A stretch of 64,000 nt of DNA from Varanus komodoensis. Taxonomy: Eukaryota > Chordata > Lepidosauria > Squamata > Varanidae. A program made the position numbers and the translations under genes. A model generated the notes under the pieces. The model worked only from the letters and a program-made list of their open reading frames with translations. It ran no database searches and was not told the DNA's origin. The DNA lies in assembly GCF_004798865.1 (NCBI RefSeq), contig NW_025336416.1, positions 2,775,172 through 2,839,171 of the forward strand, in the 5' to 3' direction. Every line of letters begins with the position of its first letter. The stretch's first letter is position 1. Below, piece after piece: positions 12,214 to 22,971 of this stretch.

Positions 12214-12669
12214 CTTTCGACCCAGTCAAACTCCTGGTCCCTTTAGATCAGTATTGCACATGATGGGACAAACCCCTCAGGATCCAAATGGAACTTCGAG
12301 AACCCCATTATTTCCTTCCCAGAAACAGCTTCATTCTAAACCAAATCCAACTCCGAGAAACCCACTACTGCCACCTCCATACCCAAGCATACTCTTCCAT
12401 CTGCCTATCAACCTGGGAAAACTACACTTCCCATTGCTCACACTCTTGGTGGCTTGGCAGGAACTAGAGAGGGGAAGGAGGAGAGAAATATCTATTTGGC
12501 CACTAGCAAGTCAAATACCTGGGTAGAGAAGAAGGTGGTGTAGAGATGATTGCAAAGAAGACTCGAGAAAGAGATGTTGCAATTTCCATTTTCTCAATGA
12601 AAATGTTGTCCAGTTGGTGGCTGCTGTGAAGAAAGGCAAATTCCATGCTGGACATAAACAGGGAAAGAA
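12214..12669. other. No recognised feature
   Basis: About 450 bp of unassigned DNA between a hAT-like fragment and a SINE 3' end. No repeat or exon recognised. Confidence 0.4.
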
Positions 12670-12764
12670 CTGAAAAGATGGCGGAGGGGATGTAAGCTGC
12701 CTTGAGCCCTTTGTAGGAAAAAGGCAGGATATCAACCGAAAAATAAATAAAATAAAAATAAAAA
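12670..12764 (+). mobile_element. tRNA-derived SINE, 3' end only
   Basis: GATGTAAGCTGCCTTGAGCC, CTTTGTAGGAAAAAGGCAGG and an (AAATA)n tail match the 3' half of the SINE at 55351-55558. The tRNA-like head is missing. Confidence 0.75.
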
Positions 12765-12769
12765 TGGAA

Positions 12770-13125
12770 CCTGCAAGATCTTATGCCTCTCTGTGGTGTG
12801 ACCACACGTGGATGCGGTCTACTGTACTGATTAGCTCAACTCTGAAAAAAGATTGTAGAGCTGCAAAAGTGCAGAGAAGGGCAAGGATGATGATTGAGAG
12901 GTTGAGCATCTCCTGTATGAGAAAAGGCAACAGCAGCTGTGATGGTGTAGCTTAGAAAAGAGGCAAGAAGGGGAGGCATGATGGAAGCGCACACAGATAT
13001 GCCAGATCTGGGGGACGTGGAGAGGGAGACATTTTTCTCTTTCTCTCAGAATACTAGAACCGAGTGGGGTCATGCCATGAAACTGACTGGTGCGAACCCA
13101 GGACAGATAACTGGAAGAACCTACT
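12770..13125 (+). mobile_element. CR1 LINE fragment
   Basis: Contains GATTGTAGAGCTGCAAAAGT, GCAGAGAAGGGCAAGGATGA, GAGCATCTCCTGTATGAGAA, GAGGCATGATGGAAG and TTCTCTTTCTCTCAGAATAC in the order of the CR1 region just upstream of the 3' UTR. It belongs to the same CR1 lineage as the 25.9 and 36.6 kb copies. No frame is preserved. Confidence 0.7.
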
Positions 13126-13127
13126 TT

Positions 13128-13298
13128 CATACCTTCTTTTAAATCCCACTTCTCTCCTCCTAAAGCAGTTTGCAAGGTCCTCCTCTTGTCCATTTGTCCT
13201 CACAACAACCCTGTGAGGTGGCTAGGCTGAGAGTCTGACCGGCCCAAAAACACCCAGTGAACTTCATGGCTGAGTGAGGACTAGAATCCAAAGCTCCA
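13128..13298 (-). mobile_element. tRNA-derived SINE, reverse orientation
   Basis: Read on the minus strand it gives the SINE core: the complement of CCTCACAACAACCCTGTGAG, then CACCCAGTGAACTTCATGGC and the tRNA-like segment AGTGAGGACTAGAATCC. It sits between two CR1 pieces from different subfamilies. Confidence 0.75.
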
Positions 13299-13420
13299 GT
13301 TCAAGGATAGGCTAGACATGCGCATGGTGGGCATGTCTTGAGCGGCGCTGGCTGGAGCTGGGGGTCAGACTAGATGGCCCAGGAGGCCCCTTCTGACTCG
13401 CTCTGTTTCTATGTTTCTCT
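13299..13420 (+). mobile_element. CR1 LINE 3' terminus
   Basis: TTCAAGGATAGGCTAGACATG, GGTCAGACTAGATGGCCC and TCTGTTTCTATGTTTCTCT match the terminal part of the CR1 subfamily at 1605-2087 and 21.9 kb. Confidence 0.8.
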
Positions 13421-14771
13421 CTAGCCCCACTCTAACACTCTTTGCTGAGCCTCACTGGCTTTCCCTCAAGGGATACATTGCAGCCCACCTGGACAGCTCC
13501 AGGTTGGGGGAAGTGGTGTTAAAACTCCCAAATGGGGCAGCTTTTTATTCCTAACTCGCTGAACTGAAGAATCTTGGAAGAGAGACCTTTCTGAGCTGCC
13601 AGCCCAAGGCGGAAACATGACACTCAGATGGAGTTTTGGAGGGCCACAACCAAACAGAAATACACACTTGTAGTGGAAATGTCTAGGTGTCATTAGTGAG
13701 CAAGATACATGGGAATGCAGCTTGTGCCTTAAATTACTGAGCATCTAGGTATGTGTATGGGCCTCCACGCCTACAGGAAAGATCGCCTCCCGCAGTTGTG
13801 GTGCATAAATTGTTGTCAAACATAAATTGTGCTTCTTCTGACTTCGCTGACAACCGTTTGGCACTGATCCCTTGATTTGTGACCACACAAGTGGATTCTG
13901 GAGCTCAGTGGCCAAGGCAGAAAACCCTGGCTGAAATCTAATTTCTGCCATGACCTAACCGTGAAGTCTAATGTGATGAGCAATTGTAATGAGTAACTAG
14001 CAGCTGTGTGAATCTCTCTCTCTTTCTCTCTCTTAGAGCAAGTTGTGGGTGTAAGTTTCCAACCTGGATCAGGACTTTGTGCAGGAAGGAGAATTAGAGC
14101 TCCTGTTAGTCCTATGTACACTAAACACTCTAAAATGTGATGATATCATTGTATGATGAATTGCAAACTCACATGGCAAAATGTTAGCAATAGTCTTTTC
14201 CATTGTGCATTTCAAATATGATTCATATTGTTTCAATAGCTGGAATTGTTTCAATAGTGTTTTTAAATGAGATTGTTGACCTTTATGCATGAACTGCTTC
14301 TTATATTAGATGGTCTTGAAGTGTTAGTCATAACTAAACATGGGATCAATCCAATGGCCTCCAGACAATGTAATGTTTGGTGCTCTTAGGCATAAAAAGA
14401 ATACTCCAAGCACAAGATGCAAAAGGTAACTTTTGCAAAGTAAATCACAATATAAAACATTCCTGCTTTGCCTCCATTACAACAGAACCCAATCAACACT
14501 GAAACGATGCTTGCCATACAAAGAAATTAGAAACACATCATTCCTTGGACCATCTGGGGCCCCAGCAATGTTCCCAGTCCAGAGACAACCTTCCGACCCT
14601 GGAGCAGGAAATTGGAGCTCCCACCCCTCACTCTTTCACAGCTGGCATGAGAAGGACCACCCCAGTTCCTCTCTGTGGTCAGGAAAGTGACCTCAGAATG
14701 TGGGGGAAAGGGACATTTCAGGGGCTGGATACTGGAGGGGATTGAAAAGCCAGGGCTTGAGCTCTGCTGAC
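13421..14771. other. No recognised feature; minor CT tract
   Basis: Unassigned DNA that becomes AT-rich after 14100. A short interrupted (CT)n tract lies at 14013-14034. Two near-identical 11-12 base stretches (TTGTTTCAATAG) occur near 14227 and 14246. No exon or interspersed repeat recognised. Confidence 0.45.
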
Positions 14772-14905
14772 GTCTCTCCTCTGAACCTTTTCCAGGCTCC
14801 TTCCTCCTCTGAACCTTTTCCAGCTTGTCTGCATCGTTCTTAAACTGGACACAAGACTCCAGATGAGGCCTAACCAGTGCTGAGTAAGGGAGAACTAGTA
14901 CTTGG
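14772..14905 (-). mobile_element. CR1 LINE fragment with a small tandem duplication
   Basis: CTGAACCTTTTCCAG, TTGTCTGCATCGTTCTTAAA, CTCCAGATGAGGCCTAACCA and GTGCTGAGTA are CR1 landmarks in reverse orientation. The segment ending CTGAACCTTTTCCAG occurs twice in tandem, about 28 bases apart, at 14776-14795 and 14804-14823. Confidence 0.75.
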
Positions 14906-16012
14906 TGATGGTCCTGATGGTGATGGTGCTGGTGCTGCTGATGACGAGGGCAATGATGATGAAGCTATTTGTATCTGGCCTGTTCCCAGTGTGGGGACTT
15001 GCTGTGGCTCATAACAGCATTGTGTGTATCTCATTCTTTTTGCTGTGTTGATTTGTACAGAACTTGAGCAGAGCAGTGTTTGAAAACTGTGCCCAATCCA
15101 TTGCTCCGTCAGACCCTTATATCATTCAGATTTCAGGGGGTAGGAAATGGGGCTGCAAAAGAAAGCTGTGTTCTGCACCGCTATGCAGACTCCGGGCTGT
15201 GTTCTTTCGTCTCCAACTTTGCACTGCTGCTTTCTGCCAAGTTGCTAACAGGAAGGCCCCATAAAGAGAGGCACAAGCTTTCCCAGCTCCTGTTCTTTCT
15301 CTGCTCTCTTTAAGAAGCAACTTTGATTTGGAAATTCAAAGTGACGACCTCCATTTGTGGCTCTGCAAAGCTCTGGGCTATAAACATGGAGACTCCACTT
15401 TGCATTCATATTTCATTTCCATCTCAACAAAACAGAAGCTTATTTGGGTCATGGCTGACATTTCCACTGTGAGTTACCCCCCTCCTCCTCCTCAGCTGGG
15501 GATGCAGATCCAAGTTGATGTAGTGAAACAGCAGCTTCCGCGCAACATACTGCATGAAGCATCTGCTTCCGTTTCTTTAAATGGCTCCCAGCAATGGTGG
15601 CCACACTGCCTCCCCTTGAAAAACGGATGGCCTGCATCTTTCCGCGTGGAGCAGCAAGGACAACTCCTGGGACTCCAAGAGCCATGCTTGAGCTCCACCC
15701 AGGCCTCACTCATGCTTGGGAATTCTTGTGACGCCCCAAAAGTGACACCCCAAAAGTGGTGTCACTGCTTGAGTTGACCATGTGTTTCTGGAATGTCCTC
15801 TCTCTCTCTCTCACACACACACACACGTACACACACAGACACACTTAACAACATTTAACACGCCATATTCTGCTTTGCCAAAAAACCAGAAGAGTCAGTG
15901 CTTGTCCATGTCAACAGTACTTGGCCAGATGGACCAAAGGTGCATCACCCTGAGCTCCTTTGTGCAAGCTCAGTGGCTCTGGAGCAGCGACCCCACTCAC
16001 AAAAAAGTCAAG
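14906..16012. other. Unassigned DNA with simple repeats
   Basis: An imperfect (TGATGG)n-like tract lies at about 14906-14962 and a (CT)n(CA)n tract at 15798-15846. A 149-codon open frame at 15328-15777 has no recognisable domain and is probably chance. Confidence 0.45.
15798..15846 (+). repeat. (CT)n(CA)n dinucleotide repeat
   Basis: A run of CT units switching directly to CA units with one GTA interruption. The surrounding 15781-15860 is of low complexity. Confidence 0.9.
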
Positions 16013-16544
16013 CTCACTAGGCAGGCCTCACCTGGAATGCTGTGTCCCATTCTGGGCACCAAGTTTTAAGAAAGATGCAGGTGAATTAGAAGGGTCCAGA
16101 GGAGGGCAACAAAAACGATTCAGGGTTTGGAAACACTGCCCTGTGAGGAGAGACTGAGAGAACTGGGCATGTTCAGCCTTGAGAAGAGAAGACTGAGGGG
16201 GGACTTGGTCTCCCTCTAGAAGTCCCTCAAGGGCTGTCACAAAAAGGAAGGTCAAGCTCTCTTCTTGCTGATGTCAGAGTGTGGAACACAGAATAATCCA
16301 TTCAAGTTGCAACAGCCCAGATTCACGCTGGACATCAGGAAAAGCTTCCTCACTGTCAGAGCAACACGGCAGTGGAACCAGCTGCCTGGAGAGGTGGTGG
16401 GCTCTCCCACACTGGAGACATTCAAGGTGAAACTGGACAGCCATCCAAGTGGGATGGTGTAATGTGGTGTCCTGCAACAGCAGGAGGGTTGGACTCGATG
16501 GCCTTCATGGCCCCTTCCAACTCTACTATTCTATGATTCTGTGA
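16013..16544 (+). mobile_element. CR1 LINE 3' end, copy B of a close pair
   Basis: Shares with 6511-7042 the start CTCACTAGGCAGGCCTCACC, the block AACACTGCCCTGTGAGGAGA and an identical last stretch of more than 100 bases before ATTCTATGATTCTGTGA. No flanking similarity is evident on either side. The high similarity suggests recent activity of this subfamily. Confidence 0.9.
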
Positions 16545-17597
16545 AAAGTCCGCACCGTGTGAGCCTCTCTCAAGAAACCATGCAACCTGGCAACAGTCCC
16601 TTCAGCTCTTTTGGCAACCCCTTTCCCTCCCCCAGTCTCCCAAACTCTTGCTGAAATAGGCCGCCATCCCTCTGGCTTGGGCAGGTGGGTATAAATCAGA
16701 GACAAGGCAGCCAAATGCCTTTTGGTACAGACTATTAATGATCCCACAATGGCCAGCTGAGTGAGGGAGCCACATGGCAGCCTGAAAGATCAGTGTAACG
16801 CCAGCCCACTTTCCCTGCAGTGAGGGAGGTCAGAGAAGTCCATAATGGATGCAAATCAGTCCAGATTTCTACAGATCCAAACGGCAGATTCTGCAACAGA
16901 CCAGTTTTTTCTCCAAGATGCATGGCTTCCATGCACCAGTTTTTCACTTTTGGGGCATTATATCACACTGCTTAGTTGATGCAGATGAAATGTGAATTAG
17001 TTTAACCCTGGAGGAAAAAAATGAGTGGGTGATGGAGCAAAAAATACCCAGCAATGCTCAAAACACAGATGGAATGGATTTAACAGCATGTATACATCCC
17101 TGCCTGCTGTATAATGGGTACACACAGGTACCTCCAACTTGACTTGCCAGTGAGATTCCCGGGAGTGCTTGGCTGGCTGCAGAGAGAGACACGCTGACTG
17201 CAAGATGAGCCAGAGATGCTTCCGTCTAGTCCTGCAAGGCCATTCTTGCATTCCCAGGCTCCCACCATGACTCAAGAGGACCTATTTGGTGCTTTAGATT
17301 TTAGGGAGAAACAGTCCTGTACAAAGGCAGGACCTGGGCATGGAGACTGGGGATACCTAGTTTGCCAGCTGCAGCTGCAGAAAGGATCTAGGGGCATTAG
17401 CAGAACATGAGCAAAATGACCCCACAGTAAAATGTGGGGCTAAAAGGGCCGATGTAATTCTTGTGTTGGTGGAAGCAAGCCATCTGACTGTCTTTTATTG
17501 TTTAGCTTCCCCGAGTGCTCATTTATTTATTTAATTGTGGAAAGTCGAAATGCAACATTAGAGATAAGCAATGGTGCCACTGTATTCAGCATCGTTC
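16545..17597. other. No recognised feature
   Basis: Unassigned DNA of mixed composition. Frames of 60-90 codons on both strands overlap each other and show no recognisable domain. Confidence 0.4.
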
Positions 17598-17880
17598 GGG
17601 CCTCACTTGGAGTGCTGTTTCCAGTTCTGCACAGTACAGATTATGCGTAACTTTGATGAACTGGAGCAAGTCTAGGGAAGAGCACTAAAGATGGGGCTGG
17701 GGCTGACAAGAGCTGGGCAGATTCAGCCTGGAGGAGAGGCGATCCACCGGCAATCTGATGGCCCTCTTCAAATATCAGAGGGACTGTCACATGGGTGGCG
17801 AAGCAAAGGTGTTGCCCCGCACACCCCTGGAACACAGCTCTGGGGAGCTTCTCTGAACTGGAATTTGTCTCTTGGGCTGC
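17598..17880 (+). mobile_element. Decayed CR1 LINE fragment
   Basis: GGGCCTCACTTGGAGTGCTG, TTTCCAGTTCTGCACAGTAC, ATTCAGCCTGGAGGAGAGGC and TTCAAATATCAGAGGGACTG correspond to successive CR1 landmarks, but with many differences from the other copies, suggesting an older insertion. Confidence 0.65.
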
Positions 17881-17975
17881 CACAGGTCCCACCCACCCTG
17901 AGCGAGTGTTGCCAGTGTGAAGCCTCTTGCACAAGCATGTGCAACAAGCAGCCTGCCATCTCAAGCACAGCCTCC

Positions 17976-18022
17976 TAGCTTCCTTGCTTTCCTTCCTTCC
18001 TTCCTCCCTCTCCCTTCCTTCC
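17976..18022 (+). repeat. (TTCC)n-like pyrimidine tract
   Basis: Interrupted TTCC and CTCC units, followed by unassigned DNA. Confidence 0.8.
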
Positions 18023-18147
18023 ATCTTGGCAGACCTTCTGCCAGCAAGGCTGCTAAGCCTTGGGTGATACACCAAGCCCCTGCTGGAGTCCATGCAGGGC
18101 GGGTGGGTTGCTTCCAGCTCAAAGGGTCACACAACTCATGCAAGCTT

Positions 18148-18245
18148 CTTTATTTGCTTATTTATTTCATACTGTGCAACAACCAAAGCTGTCTGGGCAG
18201 CTTCCAACAATTCCTCAAACAAGACCCTATAATGCAATAAAAACA
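18148..18245 (-). mobile_element. L2-like LINE 3' terminus
   Basis: The TTTATTTGCTTATTTATTTC tail, then AACCAAAGCTGTCTGGGCAG, is the reverse complement of the L2-like 3' end also seen at 20.6 and 55.1 kb (CCCAGAGAGCT type). Only about 100 bases remain. Confidence 0.65.
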
Positions 18246-18785
18246 TAACATTTTTCCAAGCACAACTTTGAAGATTCAAAAATGGTACAAGGAAAATGGT
18301 GCAAGGAAATTAAGGTTACTGTTCGAATGCTGGCAGCTGCCACAGAATGATTTTCTTTCAGTGCCTTAGCAATGTCTGAACCTGGCCCTGCAAGCAGGAA
18401 CATGCTCACAACTGTTCTGAAAGCTCAACAGCATAAACATTAGCCCAGGTCATAAGGACGAGGCTGTCAGAAAGGCAACATTGATTTACTAGTGGAATAA
18501 GGGAGCCCCTCTTAGGGGTGGGCAGTTGTGGGAAGTGGCTGGCTGGCTCCCTCCCTCTTCCTTCCTTCCTTCCTTCCTTCCTTCCTTCCTTCCTTCCTTC
18601 CTTCCTTTTTGCCCATCAGAACACCTGAAGATTGCAGCCCTCAGAGGCATTGCAAATAAAGTAGCATCTGCAGTGCTGAGGACCCCCAAACGGTCCAAGT
18701 AAACACGTTTGCCACTTAATTTTGACCTGTTTGATGCATCAGCTCAGGAGACCTGAAAGTCAAATTTAGTTTGCAAACAATGTCA
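18246..18785. other. Unassigned DNA with a (CTTC)n repeat
   Basis: Apart from the tetranucleotide repeat at 18557-18607, no element or exon is recognised. Confidence 0.4.
18557..18607 (+). repeat. (CTTC)n microsatellite
   Basis: About twelve uninterrupted CTTC units. Read on the minus strand they give a false Lys-Glu-Gly-Arg repeat protein, which is not a gene. Confidence 0.95.
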
Positions 18786-18995
18786 TGGCCAAGAGAGCTG
18801 GACCGGGACTCTGGATATCAGGGTTCTGGTCCCCACTCAGCCATGGAGCTCACTGTGTGACTTCAGGCCAGTCGTTGCCTCTCAGCCTAATCTACCTCAC
18901 AGGGTTGTTGTGTGGACTGAATGGAGAGGGGGACAGCCCTGCAAGCTGCTCTGGGTTCTTTGCCAAAGGAAGAAAGCGGGGATATGAATGCAATA
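18786..18995 (+). mobile_element. tRNA-derived SINE with MIR-type core
   Basis: GGACTCTGGATATCAGGGTTCT and CCCACTCAGCCATGGAGCTC form the tRNA-like part. TGTGTGACTTCAGGCCAGTC and CTACCTCACAGGGTTGTTG form the core, and AAAGCGGGGATATGAATGCAA the tail. It is somewhat more diverged than the 55 kb copy. Confidence 0.8.
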
Positions 18996-19624
18996 TGATT
19001 GATGATGATCAATGTGGCCCTTTTGCTGCTCCAGGGTCCTGCAGGTGTGATCCTTCTCATTAAAACAATTCCAAATGTGGGGTTAAGCAGGGGGAGGTTG
19101 CAGTGGGTTGATGGTGGCATAAGGATTAGAAAAGGAGAAGTCATGGCCTACAAGAAGCCAAGATCTGTACCAAGGACACACAGTTTTCCCGTGCTCCGTT
19201 ACATGAATTGCCACAACTGAACAGGGAAAACTTGGCATGCTTCAGTCTCGGAACCAATATTTATCTACTAATCTTACAAAGCCTTCTGCCCAGGCTTGGC
19301 ACCCTGGCTCGGCATCACCGGGCATGGGCCAGAGCACTTTGTGGCCCCCCTGGCCCTGCCCCACCTCCTCCTTGCTGTCTCAGGGTTGTTCTGTCGACCT
19401 TTCCAGGCAGGTAAGCAAAGCAAGGAGTGCTGGCTTTCACTCACCTTGTTCATTCCTTTGAGACTGTGTTGCAGCTTGGGGGGGGGGGGCAGGGATGGGC
19501 CCCACCAGGGTGCCTTGCCCCAGTGCCCCACAAAAGTGGCAGATGGCACTTAGGGCTGCCCCTTTGAAATGACAAGTGTTCCCGCGAATGTTGGCTTCGG
19601 CTCTTCTTTTGTCTAGGATTGCTG
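18996..19624. other. No recognised feature; poly-G run
   Basis: Unassigned DNA containing a run of 12 G at 19478-19489. No exon or interspersed repeat is recognised. Confidence 0.4.
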
Positions 19625-20665
19625 CAGTAGGATAGGTGGGGAACAATACAAATGGTTCTATAGAGCCCTACATGGCTTGGGACCACAAAAGCGGATCCAG
19701 CATCTCTCCTGTCCAAACTCTACCTGGACACTATGGTCAGGTTCAGGGACTGTCGTGCCTGATGCCTCAACAGAGGCAGCACCTCACGAGGAAGAGTCAA
19801 ATGCCCAAAGAGAGAATCAGGCACCAGAACAGGAGGACTTATACTTGAGGCCCTGTGGCCAAGCAACCCTTCCACAACCTGGCTTGGGAGTAGCTGAACA
19901 GGTAGCCGTCCCTCATCCTGACCCTTTCCCCCTTGGGCAAACAGCCACACCTCAGCCTGACCACGAGGGCCCCGAGGGAAAAGACACTACACGTTCTGCC
20001 CCTGATGCTGAGTCTCCTGAACAAGATACAGGAGACGCAAGAGGTGGGATAGATTTGTCTCGTGCAACTCTTAGATGTAGCTTATGCAGATTGGAACAAA
20101 AGGAGCCTTTGTCCCACCTTATGGGGGAAAGGTGGGGCAGAGAAAGCTAATCCCACATGGGTTCCCTGAGAGATGTCACAATGAAGATAGCAACTAACTT
20201 GTAGAGGTCATTGCAGTAGAGCTTATTTGTAGCATCATAAATCTTGTAGAAAAGTAGCAATAAAAGACTTTAGTTTTATTGCCTGCATCAGTGTGGGTCG
20301 TTTACAACTGTGAGCTGACACCTCACAACAGGGACCTGCCTCTGATTGCCATGTCCAAGGGAGACCCACTTGGTGGCAACAAGTAGAAGGGCCTTTTCAG
20401 CCGTGGCCCCAGTTATGGAATGAGTTCCTCACTGAAACCTACCTGGGGCCAACTTTAGCATCCTTTTGGTACCAGATCAAGACTGTTCTCTATTGATCAA
20501 TTCATAGAGGCCACTGCCATTTTTATATGTGTTTCAGTTTCAAATTTTGTATGATACCTTTTGTGATGTTTTATGTTGTCTGTATTTTTATATTATGTTT
20601 TAAGTGTTATAAACTACCCAGAGAGCTCCAGTTTTTGGGCAGTATAGACATTAAATAAACTTACT
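19625..20665 (+). mobile_element. L2-like LINE 3' end, split by an LTR insertion
   Basis: The left part (19625-19750) encodes ALHGLGP-like residues (GAGCCCTACATGGCTTGGGA). The right part (20331-20665) continues with CTGATTGCCATGTCCAAGG, GTTATGGAATGAGTTCC and the 3' UTR with CTACCCAGAGAGCTCC and a TAAATAAA end. The pieces match consecutive parts of the fragment at 9803-10252, with the LTR exactly between them, so the LINE was present first. Confidence 0.8.
19751..20330 (+). mobile_element. Solo LTR of an LTR retrotransposon
   Basis: The 580 bp element begins TGTCGTGCC and ends CCTCACAACA, so it has TG...CA ends. It is flanked on both sides by the same 5 bases, GGGAC (19746-19750 and 20331-20335). 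An AATAAA polyadenylation signal lies at 20259-20264, followed by a TTTTATTG stretch, as expected for an R region. There is no internal region. A 5 bp duplication fits Ty3/Gypsy or endogenous retrovirus families, and I cannot choose between them. A long open frame overlapping it is not evidence of a gene. Strand is inferred from the polyadenylation signal. The perfect target duplication suggests a modest age. Confidence 0.85.
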
Positions 20666-21774
20666 AAGTGATAAGTAATATGAAGAATCCTAGACTTCTG
20701 GCACTGGGAAAATAGAGGATGGGGACATTCCATGTCCTAACCATAGGAGCGTGCTGGAAAGCGTTCTAGCCAATCACGTCTAGCTATGAGGGATTGAGTT
20801 GCCCAAGTGCTAAGTACCACTTCCCAGTAGTTCTAAATTGATGGGCAATGATGATGGCTCAAAACTAGCCTGGCATTATGGGGTGGAGAAAGTGAACGAA
20901 GGAGAAGGAAGGGTGTGAATGAGAGAGCCGTCTTCTCTCCATCTAGCAAAGGTCTGAAATTATTTTTAGACAATGACCCCGCAAAGCAAACTATCCTAAT
21001 AAAGTGGCTGAGGTGAGGGAGTCAAGTTAAAAGGGTCCTATTAAGATCTGAGAGATGGTTCCAGATCAAATTACACCAAGCACGGTCGAAGCTGGAGATT
21101 TGACAGCCTAATAATTTGAAAGAAACTCAAAAGAGTAGTCAAGCTTGCACCCCACTGGTTTATATTTTACATCCAATTTCAGAAAGAAAAGCTGCTGCGG
21201 GTTTTCCCATATAGAAACCTGATCGCTTAGAAGTGTCCTCAAGGCCAAAAGCAGCTTCAAAATGCTGCTGAGATGACTTCCTGTGCCTTCGCTTTGCATC
21301 AGGACACTGGGGAGTTCAGTGCTCCAGCTAAAGCGCCAACTCCATTTCATTTCACTGCCTGGGACTGCATTGTTCACTGTTGCAAGGCGTCAGAGTACTT
21401 GTGCGTAAGTGGCAGGGGGTGAAGAACGCTGCGCATTTGCGAGTCCCAAGTTATACCGTGAAGAATGGAAACTGCAGCAAGCAATGAGGAAGTCAGCTAG
21501 GGCATAACCCCATGGCCCCCTGGCCTCACCTGGGGTGGGGAGAATTTTTGGAGTCTCACCTCTGAGCCGCCACCTTGGAGCTGGGCTTCCAAGGCTGAGC
21601 CCCTGTCTGCCTGCTCTCAGGCAGGAAGAATGGTATCAGCTCTGCTTCCCAGGTCACCCCTGGACCTCAGAGGGGAAGGGGGGGGGATGAGAGTACAGGG
21701 ATGGCAGGAGACTGAGACTTATGCCAATTCCTAGCAACACCCCAGCCTCCTTTCCTCCCGCTCCCCAGCACTAA
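20666..21774. other. No recognised feature
   Basis: Unassigned, unique-looking DNA. No exon or repeat family recognised. Confidence 0.4.
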
Positions 21775-21846
21775 AGTTGTTGTTTTTATGTGCTTTCAAG
21801 TCATCTACTACTTATGGCAAAACCATGAAAGAAAGTCCCCCAGAAT
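21775..21846 (-). mobile_element. RTE-clade LINE 3' end fragment
   Basis: AGTTGTTGTTTTTATGTGCT, then TTCAAGTCATCTACTACTTA and TGGCAAAACCATGAAAG, is the reverse complement of an RTE-type 3' end (TCATGG...CATAAG...CTTGA...CACATAACAACA). It may come from the LINE itself or a SINE sharing its tail. The more internal part of probably the same lineage is at 52.3 kb. Confidence 0.5.
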
Positions 21847-21867
21847 GCCCCACCCATGACAATCCTG

Positions 21868-22080
21868 CTTAATTTGGATGCCAGGAAGCACTTCCTGACA
21901 GTCAGGACCCCGAGGGTGTGGAATGGGCTTCCCTGGGAGGTGGTTGAGGCCCCATCGGTGCGGGTGTTCAAGGATAGGCTGGACATGCACATGGTAGGCA
22001 TGTTGTGAGCAGAGCCGACTGGAGCCAGGGGTCAGGCAAGATGGCCCTCCCGACTCGCTCAGTTTCTATGTTTCTATATT
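21868..22080 (+). mobile_element. CR1 LINE 3' end
   Basis: GGATGCCAGGAAGCACTTCC, CCCCGAGGGTGTGGAATGGG, GGAGGTGGTTGAGGCCCC, TCAAGGATAGGCTGGACATG and the terminal TTTCTATGTTTCTATA belong to the same subfamily as 1605-2087. It is well preserved but strongly 5'-truncated. Confidence 0.85.
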
Positions 22081-22637
22081 TGGGTACAAGTCAAGCTAGT
22101 CCCAAATGGAGTGCCTACCCCTCGGGATGGTGCCCGGCATTGCCTGGGAGGCACTCAAAACGCAAAAGCCTCAGCTTGAACATTCCGTACCCATCTCAAG
22201 CCCACTGCAGGCAGCCTTCTTCAAGTGGGGCCAGTTCAGAATGCCTGTGCTGCTCCCATTGCTCTCGTCCCTTCCCTGACTGTTCCCAAAGTTTCCCTGG
22301 TGGGAAAAAAATGGGAAGGGCTCACAGGGTGGGGCAATAGGTACATTTCATAGGAGAAGTTTTACCTGTAGATGAGACATGGAGAAAAGGATAAGCCCAG
22401 CTTTGCATGTCGTGTCCAGCCAAAGAGGGGTCTGGCAAGGGATGCTCAGGCCCAGGAGGCATGAAAAGGCTTGGTGGAGAACATGCCCCTTTGGGAAGAT
22501 GTGCTCAGCCCCTTGGGCTCTGTCCAGAGCTCTGAAAAAATGAGCCTTTATCTGGGGGTCCTGGCACTGGCTGAACCTTTCCTTTCCTTGAAGAGAAGTT
22601 TGGGGAGAGATGGAGGGAGGGAGGAGAGACTGTGAAG
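22081..22637. other. No recognised feature
   Basis: Unassigned DNA between a CR1 terminus and a hAT-type element. Confidence 0.4.
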
Positions 22638-22971
22638 CAGGGGTGCTGGCCCTTAAGCCCATGGGCTACATGCAGTCCGGTTGGCCTCAGAGATTCCACA
22701 TGGGGTCATGCACCTCTTTCCAGATGGCAAATTGTCCAGTTGTTTCCTTGTTTTTGTGTTGCTATATTTTTTGGTGGGGGGTGGGCATTCTAAAAACGGT
22801 ATGCCTGTCTTACTGGCAGCAAATCTTCACATTAAGACATGCTGGTATTTTTAATATTTTGGCCTCTCTTTTTTGCCTTCAGCCCTGCCTGCCTGTTGCT
22901 GGAATGTATCGTGCGAGAGCATCAGCAAAATGAATTTTGGCCCTTGGGCCACATGAGTGCAAGACCCCCAG
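22638..22971. mobile_element. Non-autonomous hAT-type DNA transposon
   Basis: Left end CAGGGGTGCTGGCCCTTAAG and right end CCCTTGGGCCACATG...GACCCCCAG are imperfect inverted repeats of the hAT pattern. The flanks are CTGTGAAG (22630-22637) and CTGCAAAG (22972-22979), an 8-base target duplication with 6 of 8 matches. The 334 bp interior encodes no transposase, so it would have depended on an enzyme supplied elsewhere. Confidence 0.75.

Noticed and set aside
15328-15777. 149-codon open frame
   Set aside because: No domain, contains a poly-Pro stretch from a CTC repeat, and overlaps two other open frames.
18489-18698. Lys-Glu-Gly-Arg repeat protein
   Set aside because: Translation of the (CTTC)n microsatellite on the opposite strand.
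19677-20150. 157-codon open frame
   Set aside because: It begins in the L2-like fragment and runs into the solo LTR. LTRs are non-coding and the frame crosses the insertion boundary.
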